Assembly: GCA_023427125.1 (NCBI GenBank)
Contig: JAEZBP010000799.1
Span: 1-7,727, forward strand
Origin: Pseudomonadota bacterium
GTDB lineage: Bacteria > Myxococcota_A > Polyangia > Polyangiales > Sandaracinaceae
Length of the DNA stretch: 7,727 nt
Reading direction: 5' to 3'
The notes under the pieces are model-generated. The model was given only the letters and a program-made list of their open reading frames with translations. It did not search any database and was not told the origin of the DNA. This document shows, piece by piece, positions 1-6,040 of this stretch. Position numbers and translations under genes: made by a program. How positions within the stretch are numbered: the first letter of the stretch is position 1; every line of letters starts with the position of its first letter.

Positions 1-341
1 GTGCTGCCGTACGCGATGCCCGTGCGGTCGCTGCGGCTCGAGCCGCGATCGAGGCGCGCCTGCGCCCCGGCCTCGCTCGTCGCCCGCGCGGCGCGCCGCG
101 CGACCCGTCCCATCCGCGCGCGCCGCTCGGCCGGGACGCCCTCCTCGAGATCGGTGTCCGTGACGACCGCGCCGAGCCGCCCCTTCAGGTCGCGGACCGC
201 GTCCCACTCGCTCATGTAGCGGATGGCGCTCTCGCCCGCCCGCAGCGCCGCCATCGTCGCGTCGACGTCGCGCCCCATCGGGCACGTGAGGCCGACGCCG
301 GTCACGACCACACGGCGTCGCTCGCCCGCATCCGAGGCCAT
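1..341 (-). CDS. Beta-ketoacyl-ACP synthase (KAS I/II family), N-terminal fragment cut by window edge
   Basis: The 113 visible residues are the N-terminal part of a condensing enzyme that would join a malonyl-ACP unit to an acyl chain in fatty-acid or polyene synthesis in the cytoplasm. Seen: residues 9-23 read RRVVVTGVGLTCPMG, the first beta strand and turn of FabF/FabB proteins; then a SEWD segment (44-47), an ERRARMGR segment (72-79) matching the usual RKxxRxM region, and RTGIAYGS (106-113), where the family has its G-x-x-x-GS motif. The catalytic Cys and two His lie beyond the edge. The start is ATG at 341: an in-frame TGA lies three codons upstream and the nearby ATG at 351 is in another frame. 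No clear ribosome binding site is visible. From memory, the M-x-EWD and MGRVARRAxRAT pattern resembles the synthases of aryl-polyene clusters more than housekeeping FabF; this is a weak inference. It is on the same strand as the ABC operon but separated from it by a repeat-filled gap, so it probably has its own promoter. Confidence 0.9.
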   Translation of the reverse strand, partial: MASDAGERRRVVVTGVGLTCPMGRDVDATMAALRAGESAIRYMSEWDAVRDLKGRLGAVVTDTDLEEGVPAERRARMGRVARRAARATSEAGAQARLDRGSSRSDRTGIAYGS

Positions 342-373
342 CGGCGCTCATGCTGCCGAAAGCCCTGCGAGGT

Positions 374-393
374 GCGTTGCGGCATCGCAACGC
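374..393. promoter_or_regulatory. 20-bp palindrome upstream of the ketoacyl synthase (possible operator or leader hairpin)
   Basis: Perfect 8-bp inverted repeat: GCGTTGCG (374-381), centre GCAT, then CGCAACGC (386-393). In RNA it could extend by a G-U and a G-C pair. It ends 32 bp upstream of the synthase start. Its symmetry and size fit the binding site of a dimeric repressor, or a stable hairpin in the 5' leader. No regulator gene is visible, so the role is inferred. Confidence 0.45.
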
Positions 394-428
394 GCAGCGC
401 TCGCGGGACGCTCCCCCATACCGGTAGC

Positions 429-461
429 CGGCGCGAAGCGCCGAGCCCTTCGACTGGGCTC
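429..461. repeat. Two adjacent small stem-loops
   Basis: CGGCGC (429-434) pairs with GCGCCG (438-443) around a GAA loop. GAGCCC (443-448) pairs with GGGCTC (456-461) around a 7-nt loop. The second stem overlaps the degenerate copy of the hairpin repeat. They lie between the palindrome and the repeat array. No T-run follows on either strand, so they are not classical terminators. Confidence 0.4.
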
Positions 462-472
462 AGGGCAAACGG
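446..472. repeat. Degenerate copy of the CTTCGAC...GAACGG repeat
   Basis: This 27-bp stretch matches the core of the array downstream except for a TGGG in place of the central TTCG, and AAACGG in place of GAACGG at the end. It lacks the TGGGTGG tail of the other copies. The changes remove the TTCGC/GCGAA stem but create a longer GAGCCC/GGGCTC stem. It looks like an older or diverged relative of the array. Confidence 0.7.
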
Positions 473-490
473 GGACGCCGCGGCCGCGCG

Positions 491-672
491 CCCTTCGACT
501 TCGCTCAGGGCGAACGGTGGGTGGCGAACGGTCGCCTTCGACTTCGCTCAGGGCGAACGGTGGGTGGGGCGAGCCGGTGGCCCTTCGACTTCGCTCAGGG
601 CGAACGGTGGGTGGGCGAGCCGGTGGGCCTTCGACTTCGCTCAGGGCGAACGGTGGGTGGGCGAGCCGGTGG
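491..672. repeat. Tandem array of four hairpin-containing repeats, period about 46 bp
   Basis: Four copies of a core begin with CCTTCGAC at 492, 535, 582 and 628. They are identical over 26 bp to the closing GAACGG, and each is followed by TGGGTGG (518-524, 561-567, 608-614, 654-660). Copies 2-4 are also followed by GCGAGCCGGTGG, giving a 46-47-bp period; the spacer after copy 1 is shorter and different. Inside each core TTCGC and GCGAA flank a TCAGG loop, and CCCT/AGGG form an alternative stem in copies 1 and 3. The period is not a multiple of three and all three forward frames stay open, so the array is not a repeated protein segment. It fills the space between the end of the ABC operon and the synthase leader. 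From memory, closely similar cores are scattered between genes in many unrelated GC-rich genomes; their function is unknown to me. Confidence 0.9.
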
Positions 673-693
673 CCCGTTCACTCGGGGGAGAGC

Positions 694-1833
694 TCAGTGC
701 CCGTGGCCGGCGTGACCGCCGCCGCCGGCCTGCTGCTGCTGGAGCTGGCGCTGGATCTGCTGCATCAGCTCGGGCGGGATCTGGCCTCCGCCGCCGCCGG
801 GCATCATCCCGGGCATCCCGGGCGGGGGCTCGGCGGGCTCGGCGGGCTCGGCGCCGGGCTCGGCCTCTTGGAAGGCCTCGGCGTTCGGCAGGAGGCGGGT
901 GGCCATGAAGCTCGAGACGACGAAGATCGTGTCGTTGCCCTCGCGCATCACGTAGCGCGAGCCCGCGTCGACCTCGTTGCCCACGCGCAGCGTGATCGTC
1001 TGCGCGCTCTCTCCCTCGCCGCTGACGAGCACGACCCGCGCGGCATCCTCGCCGAGGCCGGCGCTCTCCGCCGTGACGTCGGCCGCGCCGAAGCTGCTCG
1101 CGCGCAGGCGCGCGAGGCCCGAGACCGCCGTGCCCACCTTGGTCGGCGCGAAGCGCTCGATGGCGACCGGCGCGACGCCGTCGGCGCCCGGCTCGAGCAC
1201 CTGCTCCCACGCCTCGCCGCTCTTCGCGAAGCGGAAGCTGCCGTTCGTGTTCGTGAACGTCGCCGCTCGCAGATCGTCCGCCTCGAGCTCGACGATCGCG
1301 CGGTCGCGGAAGTCCTGCGCCGGCTTGTTGAACGCGAACTTGATCTGCCCCTCGACCAAGAGCGTCTGCTCCTGCCCATCGAGCCGGAGCATGCTGTTGC
1401 CGCCGCGCGCGCCGCCGATCCAGAAGTTGATCAGCTCGTCGCTGCCGGCTCGGGCGATCACGTGGACGCCGTGCGCCTCGTCGACCTCGAAGCGCTCGTG
1501 GAAGCGGGCGTGCACCGACGCGACCCCCGCGACCTCGAGGTCCGCGAGCTTGTCGAGCAGGGTGTCGACGCTGGTCTGCGCGGCCGCCGCCTCGATCGGC
1601 GCGGCCAGGCGCCAGGTCTCACCGCTCTTCACGAGCCGGGTCGGCTCCTCGCCCGGGCGGCGGATCTCCACCTCGGTGATCGCGTCGCGCGCGATCTCGG
1701 GCAGCTCCGGCGTGTCCGACTCGACGATCTCGGTGTCACCGCTCTCCTGCCGGATCGCCCAGATCGCCAGCCCGACCATCGCGAGCACCGCGATGGCCCC
1801 GATCACCAGTCGATAGCGCTTGATCGCATCCAT
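694..1833 (-). CDS. DUF4340 domain protein, membrane-anchored, last gene of ABC operon
   Basis: A 379-residue protein of the DUF4340 type that usually sits next to GldG-like ABC auxiliary genes; its biochemical role is not known. Seen: short cytoplasmic KRYR start, one hydrophobic helix at about 9-27, then a large soluble region, presumably extracytoplasmic, with the family-like segments TRLVKSGETWRLAAPI (65-80) and SVDTLLDKLADLEV. From about residue 320 the protein turns into a low-complexity tail: Glu/Pro/Ala repeats, a Gly/Met/Pro stretch (339-350), a Gln-rich helix (358-368) and a terminal HAGHGH. The tail is unlike the preceding domain and may be flexible or bind metal (inference). The ATG at 1833 has GGAG eight bases upstream and starts 12 nt after the GldG-like stop, so it is co-transcribed. 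Another ATG lies at codon 0+4 in a different frame and is ignored. It is the last gene of the run: the repeat array follows. Confidence 0.88.
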   Translation of the reverse strand: MDAIKRYRLVIGAIAVLAMVGLAIWAIRQESGDTEIVESDTPELPEIARDAITEVEIRRPGEEPTRLVKSGETWRLAAPIEAAAAQTSVDTLLDKLADLEVAGVASVHARFHERFEVDEAHGVHVIARAGSDELINFWIGGARGGNSMLRLDGQEQTLLVEGQIKFAFNKPAQDFRDRAIVELEADDLRAATFTNTNGSFRFAKSGEAWEQVLEPGADGVAPVAIERFAPTKVGTAVSGLARLRASSFGAADVTAESAGLGEDAARVVLVSGEGESAQTITLRVGNEVDAGSRYVMREGNDTIFVVSSFMATRLLPNAEAFQEAEPGAEPAEPAEPPPGMPGMMPGGGGGQIPPELMQQIQRQLQQQQAGGGGHAGHGH

Positions 1834-1845
1834 GCGTCGATCTCC

Positions 1846-3690
1846 TCAGCGCGCCGATGAGTCGCGCGTCGATGAGCCCTTGGCGGCGGTCAGCTTCTTG
1901 CGGAGCTCCTGCAGGTTCGCGCGCTTGTTCTTGCGCATCCACCAGCGGAGCAGCCCGAACGCCGCGACGAGGAGCGGGAGCCCCGCGCTCAGCGGCACCT
2001 GGTAGCCCCAGAGCTTCTTGTTGTTCCAAGCCTCGTTGGCCTGCTCGTGCCGCTCGCGCGCCGCGCGCGCGCCCTCGGCGTCGCCCTCCGCCGCCGCGTC
2101 CTGCTCCTCCTGCGCCGCCTGCGTGACCGCCAGCGCCTCCTCGGTCTCGATCAGCGGCTCGTCGATGCTCTTGGCGCGCACCGCGATGAGGTCGGAGTCC
2201 TGCGAGAGCCAGTCGATGCCGTTGAGCGCCACGACCAGGCCCTCGGTCAGCTGCTGCGCGCCCTCGCCGCCCCGCGGGAGGAACTCGTCGCGCAGCATCG
2301 TGCCGGTGCCGACGACGAGCACGCGCACGTTGGCCTGCGCGACCGCCGGCGCCTCGATGCGCTCGGTGGGCGCGTCCGGGCTCGACGCGGCCGCCTCCGG
2401 GAACGCGGTCGGCAGCTCGCCCGACAGCGCCACGATGACCGGGAAGGGCCCCCGCGCCTCGCCGACGGTGCCCTGCCACTCGCTGGGATCGCGCGGCGCG
2501 AGCGAGATGCTGCTCTCGGTCAGCAGCCAGCTCGCCTCCTCCGAGGTGCGCCCGAGGACCTGCCCGTCGAGCTCGTGGAAGCGATCGCTCACGCGGATCG
2601 GCGAGCTGAAGAAGAAGGGCGCGTAGGGCACGCGGAACGTGACCGGGTGGGCCTGCGCGTCGTCGTCGAAGCGGACGGTCGGGACCGGCGGGAAGCGCAC
2701 CGGGATGGGGAAGCCCATCTGCGTGCGCATCGGGATCTGGATGGAGCGCGCGTCGGCGACCATGCCGGTCCCGACGGTGATGCCCCAGCCCTGGAGCAGC
2801 GTGTTGAGCTCGGTCGTCGCCGGGCTGGCGCTCGGGCCCATGCCCATCTGACCGCCCTGGAGCGAGAGGTTCAGGCCGCCGCCGAAGACGCCGAGCGAGC
2901 CGCCGCGCATCACGTACTGGTTGATGCGCCGCAGCTCCGGCTCGGAGAACGCCTCGGTCGGATCGACGATGAGGAGCGCGCGGAGCTCTTGGTCCACCTC
3001 CTCCGAGAGATCGACCGCGCGCAGCTCGTAGTTGGGCAGCGCGCTGGCCAGCGTGGCCAGGCCCTGCTCGAGCGTCGGGCTGCCGTGCCCGCTGACGACG
3101 CCGATCGGCAGCGGGTCGTAGGCGAGCTGGCGGATGCGCGTGCTGATCTCGTACTCGAGCCCCTCGGTGCTCGGCACCGGGAACTCCAGGACCTCGCGCT
3201 CGCCCTGGTACTCGAGGACCAGCGCCGCGAAGCCGCGGACGAGGGTGGCGGAGGTCGTGGTGCCGCCGCTGAGGACGCGCTCGGTGACGCCGGCCTCGCG
3301 CGCCTCGGTCTTCTCGTCCTCGTCGTCGGGATCGACCCAGCGGAGCTTCACCTTGCTGCCGGCCGCCGCGTACTCCTGCACGATGTCGCGCACGTAGCGC
3401 TGGTGGGCGGCCCACGCGCTCGGCGCGTCCGAGGTGTAGAAGACGGTGATCTTCAGCTCGTCGTCGAGGTCCGAGGCCAGCCGCTCGGAGCCGTCGGAGA
3501 GCGAGAAGATCTTGTTCTCCGTCAGGTCGATGCGGCCGAACCAGAAGTAGCCGACCACGTTGGCCAGCACGAGGAGCGCGCCGGCGATGGCGAGGAAGGT
3601 GACGGACTCGGCGGCCTTGCGCGCGCCGCGCCCGCTCTCGGGCTTGGGCCCTTGAGGCCTCACGCTCTTGCTCTTGGTGTCGGTCGCCAT
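1846..3690 (-). CDS. GldG-like ABC transporter auxiliary protein
   Basis: A 614-residue protein of the GldG / ABC-transporter auxiliary family (IFT52-like domain), which accompanies an ABC-2 permease. Seen: basic N-terminus, a transmembrane helix at about 31-49, followed directly by RIDLTENKIFSLSDGS (53-68), the hallmark just outside the first helix in this family. A large extracytoplasmic domain follows with VVSGHGSP (198-205), the conserved GHG turn, and a GGSLGVFGGGLN strand-loop (263-274). Residues about 515-560 are Ala/Glu/Gln-rich and probably coiled coil, just before a second helix (564-584) and a basic tail (RKNKR, 586-590). The reading frame stays open up to 4029, but ATG at 3690 is chosen: GGAG stands six bases upstream, it lies 2 nt after the permease stop, and the longer version would overlap most of the permease. 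Both ends are thus anchored with the bulk outside. In gliding Bacteroidetes GldG works with GldA and GldF; here the substrate is unknown. Confidence 0.92.
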   Translation of the reverse strand: MATDTKSKSVRPQGPKPESGRGARKAAESVTFLAIAGALLVLANVVGYFWFGRIDLTENKIFSLSDGSERLASDLDDELKITVFYTSDAPSAWAAHQRYVRDIVQEYAAAGSKVKLRWVDPDDEDEKTEAREAGVTERVLSGGTTTSATLVRGFAALVLEYQGEREVLEFPVPSTEGLEYEISTRIRQLAYDPLPIGVVSGHGSPTLEQGLATLASALPNYELRAVDLSEEVDQELRALLIVDPTEAFSEPELRRINQYVMRGGSLGVFGGGLNLSLQGGQMGMGPSASPATTELNTLLQGWGITVGTGMVADARSIQIPMRTQMGFPIPVRFPPVPTVRFDDDAQAHPVTFRVPYAPFFFSSPIRVSDRFHELDGQVLGRTSEEASWLLTESSISLAPRDPSEWQGTVGEARGPFPVIVALSGELPTAFPEAAASSPDAPTERIEAPAVAQANVRVLVVGTGTMLRDEFLPRGGEGAQQLTEGLVVALNGIDWLSQDSDLIAVRAKSIDEPLIETEEALAVTQAAQEEQDAAAEGDAEGARAARERHEQANEAWNNKKLWGYQVPLSAGLPLLVAAFGLLRWWMRKNKRANLQELRKKLTAAKGSSTRDSSAR

Positions 3691-3692
3691 GG

Positions 3693-4403
3693 TCAGCTCC
3701 ACCGCCGGCGCTCGAGGGCGCGGAACGCGGTCATCAAGGAGAGCACGATGATCGAGGGGAAGTAGATGAGGGGCCGCGTGTCGATCACGCCCTTCGACAT
3801 GTGCTCGAGCTGCCCGAAGAAGCCGATGTACTGGATGACGTCGGCCCAGACCCCGCTGAAGAACTGCCCGAAGAAGAGCGGCACCCAGAAGAGGACGAAC
3901 ATCGCGAAGAGCGCGACGAAGAACGCGACGAGCTGGTTGTCGGTCCAGCTCGAGGTCATCACGCCGATGGCCAGCATCGCGGCCGAGGCGAGGAAGAGGC
4001 CGACGTAGCCGCCGACCACCGGGCCCCACTGCAGGTCGCCGAGCGTCGAGACGGCGATCGGGTGCACGATCGAGAGCGCGATCAGCACCGTGATCAGGCC
4101 GAGCGCGCCGAGGTACTTGCCCACCACCACGTCGAGCTCGCGCACCGGCATCGTGATGAGCAGCTCCATCGTCCCGCTCCGGCGCTCCTCGGCGAGGAGG
4201 CCCATCGAGATCGCGGGCGCGGCGAACGACATGAACGCCGCCATCCAGATGAAGACCTCACGGACGGAGGCCCGCTCGATGAGGAAGAAGCGCGACCAGA
4301 CCACCGCGCCCACGATCGTCAGCCCGACGATCGCCACGAGGTAGGCCGCCGGCCCGTTGAAGTAGCTGCGGAACTGGCGCAGCGCGATGTTCATGATGTT
4401 CAT
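3693..4403 (-). CDS. ABC-2 type transporter permease (GldF-like)
   Basis: A 236-residue integral membrane protein, the usual length for the permease of this module. Seen: about six hydrophobic helices (near 19-38, 50-70, 98-118, 128-150, 158-178 and 211-228). Between helices two and three lies EERRSGTMELLITMPV (72-87), the cytoplasmic coupling motif typical of ABC-2 permeases, followed by the DVVVGKYLGA segment. It should form the membrane channel energised by the ATPase encoded just upstream, probably as a dimer. The ATG at 4403 has a strong AAGGAGG eight bases upstream and lies 3 nt after the ATPase stop; the ATG three codons later is a possible alternative. The GldG-like gene begins 2 nt after its stop, so translation is probably coupled. 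What is moved, or whether the complex exports anything rather than doing mechanical work, cannot be read from the sequence. Confidence 0.93.
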   Translation of the reverse strand: MNIMNIALRQFRSYFNGPAAYLVAIVGLTIVGAVVWSRFFLIERASVREVFIWMAAFMSFAAPAISMGLLAEERRSGTMELLITMPVRELDVVVGKYLGALGLITVLIALSIVHPIAVSTLGDLQWGPVVGGYVGLFLASAAMLAIGVMTSSWTDNQLVAFFVALFAMFVLFWVPLFFGQFFSGVWADVIQYIGFFGQLEHMSKGVIDTRPLIYFPSIIVLSLMTAFRALERRRWS

Positions 4404-4406
4404 CGC

Positions 4407-5564
4407 TCAGGCCTCCTTCTTCTTCTCGTCGTCGTCCGAGTCGTCGTCGTCCGAGTCGTCGTCGTCGTCCGAGTCATCGTCGTCCGAGTCGTCGTCGTCC
4501 GAGTCGTCCGCCGAGCTCTCCTCCGACTCGTCGTCGTCGGCGTCGTCGGCGTCCTCGTCGTCGTCGTCGTCGGCCACTGCCGGCGCGGCGCGGGTCGTGA
4601 GATCGCGGAACACCTGCTCGAGGTTCTGCGCCTTGGCGCTCAGCCCGATCAGGACGAGCCCGCCCTCGACCGCCGCGCGGAAGATCTCCGCCCGCAGATC
4701 GTCCTCGGTCGTCGTGACCAGCTCGAGCCGCAGCTCCCCGTCCTTGCTCGACAGCTCCCGCACGCTCTCGACCCCGCGGATCTTCGCGAGCACGTCGCGC
4801 GGCGCCGGACCGTTCTTGCTGTCCTTCAGCTGCCCGCCCTCGAGCCGCTGCCCGGCGAGGATCGACACCTGGTAGCGCGGCCCGCCGACCCCGCGCGCGA
4901 GCGCGTCCGGCGTGTCGTCGGCGACGATGCGGCCCTTGTCGATGATCAGCACCCGCTGGCAGGTGACCTGCACCTCCGCGAGGTTGTGCGTCGACAGGAT
5001 GATCGTGCGCTCCTTGCCGATCTCCTTGATGAGATCGCGGATCTCGGAGGCCTGGTTCGGATCGAGCCCGCTCATCGGCTCGTCGAGGATCAAGATCGGC
5101 GGCTCGTGGATGAGCGCCTGGGCCAGGCCGACCCGCTGCTTGTAGCCCTTCGAGAGCTCGTGGATGCTCTTGGCGACGACCTCCTCGAGGCCGACCTCCT
5201 CGACGACCGCCAGCGTGCGCCGCTTGGCGGTGTCGCCGCGCAGGCCCCGCATCGACGCGGCCCACTCGAGGTACTCGAGCACCAGCATCTCGCCATAGAG
5301 AGGCGTGCTCTCGGGCAAGTAGCCGATCGCGCGCCGCACGCCGAGCGGGTCGTCCCAGATATCGCACCCCGCGACCTTCGCCGAGCCGTGGGTCGGCGCG
5401 ATGAAGCAGGTCAGGATGCGCATCGTCGTCGACTTGCCCGCGCCGTTCGGCCCGAGCAGCCCGAGGATCTCTCCGCGGTGCAGCTCGAAGCTGGCGTTCT
5501 GGAGCGCGACGAAGCCCCCGTACTTCTTCGCGAGCCCCTTCGCTTCGATCATCACATCGCTCAT
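4407..5564 (-). CDS. ABC transporter ATP-binding protein (GldA-like) with long acidic C-terminal tail
   Basis: A 385-residue cytoplasmic ATPase, first gene of the operon, expected to hydrolyse ATP to drive the permease. Seen: Walker A GPNGAGKST (38-46), the Q-loop position with Glu instead of Gln (YLPES, 82-86) as common in this subfamily, signature LSKGYKQR (137-144), Walker B ILILDEP (157-163), D-loop SGLD (165-168) and switch His193. Residues about 225-325 form the C-terminal accessory domain usual in such exporters, ending in LEQVFRDLT (315-323). The family normally stops near here. Instead residues 332-379 are almost only Asp, Ser, Glu and Ala, with SDDDD units in the last part, then KKKEA. 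The ATG at 5564 has AGAGG about six bases upstream and a promoter further up. All catalytic motifs are intact, so the tail is an addition rather than a sign of decay. Confidence 0.95.
   Translation of the reverse strand: MSDVMIEAKGLAKKYGGFVALQNASFELHRGEILGLLGPNGAGKSTTMRILTCFIAPTHGSAKVAGCDIWDDPLGVRRAIGYLPESTPLYGEMLVLEYLEWAASMRGLRGDTAKRRTLAVVEEVGLEEVVAKSIHELSKGYKQRVGLAQALIHEPPILILDEPMSGLDPNQASEIRDLIKEIGKERTIILSTHNLAEVQVTCQRVLIIDKGRIVADDTPDALARGVGGPRYQVSILAGQRLEGGQLKDSKNGPAPRDVLAKIRGVESVRELSSKDGELRLELVTTTEDDLRAEIFRAAVEGGLVLIGLSAKAQNLEQVFRDLTTRAAPAVADDDDDEDADDADDDESEESSADDSDDDDSDDDDSDDDDDSDDDDSDDDEKKKEA
4425..4571 (-). repeat. Triplet-rich tandem repeat encoding the Asp/Ser tail of the ATPase
   Basis: On the plus strand this is a run of GTC triplets broken by CGAGTC, in an approximate 15-bp unit (GTCGTCGTCGTCCGA or one triplet shorter or longer). 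On the coding strand it gives SDDDD pentapeptides at about residues 355-379 and a less regular DDDDDEDADD stretch before that. Because the unit is a multiple of three, gain or loss of copies would change tail length without shifting the frame. Confidence 0.85.
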
Positions 5565-5585
5565 TCGCGACCTCTCGTGCGAGTC

Positions 5586-5601
5586 TCCGCCCCCTGGCGG
5601 A
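5586..5601 (-). promoter_or_regulatory. Hairpin in the 5' leader of the ABC operon
   Basis: TCCGCC (5586-5591) and GGCGGA (5596-5601) form a perfect 6-bp stem around a 4-nt loop. It lies inside the predicted leader, 21 nt before the ATPase start and just upstream of its AGAGG binding site. It could affect translation or RNA stability. No T-run follows, so it is not a terminator. The role is inferred. Confidence 0.4.
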
Positions 5602-5642
5602 CCGGCGCACCGGGCGACCGTGGGCCCCCCGGGCGGGCGCGG

Positions 5643-5670
5643 ACAATAACGTCCCCGCGAGGGCTGTCAA
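5643..5670 (-). promoter_or_regulatory. Sigma-70-type promoter for the ABC operon
   Basis: On the minus strand TTGACA (5670-5665) is followed after 16 bp by TATTGT (5648-5643). The first is a perfect -35 hexamer and the second matches four of six -10 bases, in one of the few AT-containing spots of this region. Transcription would start near 5636, giving a leader of about 72 nt to the ATPase ATG. Position and orientation fit the whole four-gene operon. Confidence 0.6.
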
Positions 5671-5943
5671 CGTTCAGCGTGGCCATGGCGTCCCGCGCCC
5701 CGAAACTCGCTTCTGCCCAAGGTATTCCCTCCTTTTTGCGATCTTCTCGCGCTGGGCGGCGCGCAGGTCGCGCGAGCTGCATCGTGGCGCGCGTGGCCTC
5801 CGGCGGCCCTGAGAGGCCGTTGGAAGCCTGGCTGGACCAGCAAGAGTTAAGCCTGCCCAGAGGCACCTCGGCCCGCCTGGAGCCTCCCGATGGCCCCTCG
5901 GGGCATCGTGGCGTCCCAGAGGGTGGCTGGGAGCTACGCCGCC

Positions 5944-5980
5944 AGCCGCTGGGCGGCTCTTTCGCGCGGCTCACCGCGCG
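5944..5980. repeat. Two stem-loops upstream of the GTG-start gene
   Basis: AGCCGC (5944-5949) pairs with GCGGCT (5953-5958) around TGG. CGCGCGG (5963-5969) pairs with CCGCGCG (5974-5980) around CTCA, a perfect 7-bp stem. They lie 60-100 bp upstream of the plus-strand gene. Either could be a protein-binding site or transcript structure. In DNA this GC-rich, hairpins also arise by chance. Confidence 0.4.
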
Positions 5981-6029
5981 ATCGCGCCCGCTGGCGGGGC
6001 TCCGCGGAATGGTGATGAGCGCGGCGGCG

Positions 6030-6035
6030 TACGCT
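6030..6035 (+). promoter_or_regulatory. Possible -10 element directly before the GTG start
   Basis: TACGCT fits the TAnnnT pattern of GC-rich -10 elements and ends 5 bp before the GTG at 6041, so transcription could begin at or next to the start codon. No matching -35 hexamer is visible at the expected distance. Offered only as a possible explanation for the missing ribosome binding site. Confidence 0.2.
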
Positions 6036-6040
6036 AGCCC

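Larger units (their letters stand above)
5671..6040. other. Divergent intergenic region, no convincing gene
   Basis: This 370-bp stretch separates the ABC promoter from the plus-strand gene pair. Reading frames cross it on both strands, but none has a supported start and a protein-like composition. It holds the minus-strand AAAAAGGAGGG at 5737-5727 (see separate finding), two direct copies of GCATCGTGGCG (5779-5789 and 5903-5913), two of CCCAGAGG (5856-5863 and 5915-5922), and two stem-loops nearer the plus-strand gene. It is richer in non-coding structure than the rest, and may carry regulation for both directions. Confidence 0.5.

Noticed and set aside
491..672. CRISPR array
   Set aside because: Repeats are regular but the spacers are near identical and only 12-13 bp long, and no cas gene is present.
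223..1860. Long plus-strand frame of 545 residues opposite the DUF4340 gene and through the repeat array
   Set aside because: Arg/Ala/Leu/Asp-rich composition of an antisense shadow, no domain motif; the repeats remain open in all three frames. The DUF4340 frame on the other strand has a signal anchor and a binding site.
1736..3415. 559-residue minus-strand frame overlapping the GldG-like gene
   Set aside because: Arg/Gly/Ala-rich out-of-frame shadow; the GldG-like frame has transmembrane ends and family motifs.
4425..4571. Frameshift or assembly error at the end of the ATPase
   Set aside because: The repeat keeps the frame throughout, ends in a normal stop 3 nt before the permease start, and the permease binding site AAGGAGG lies inside the last codons, as expected for an intact operon.
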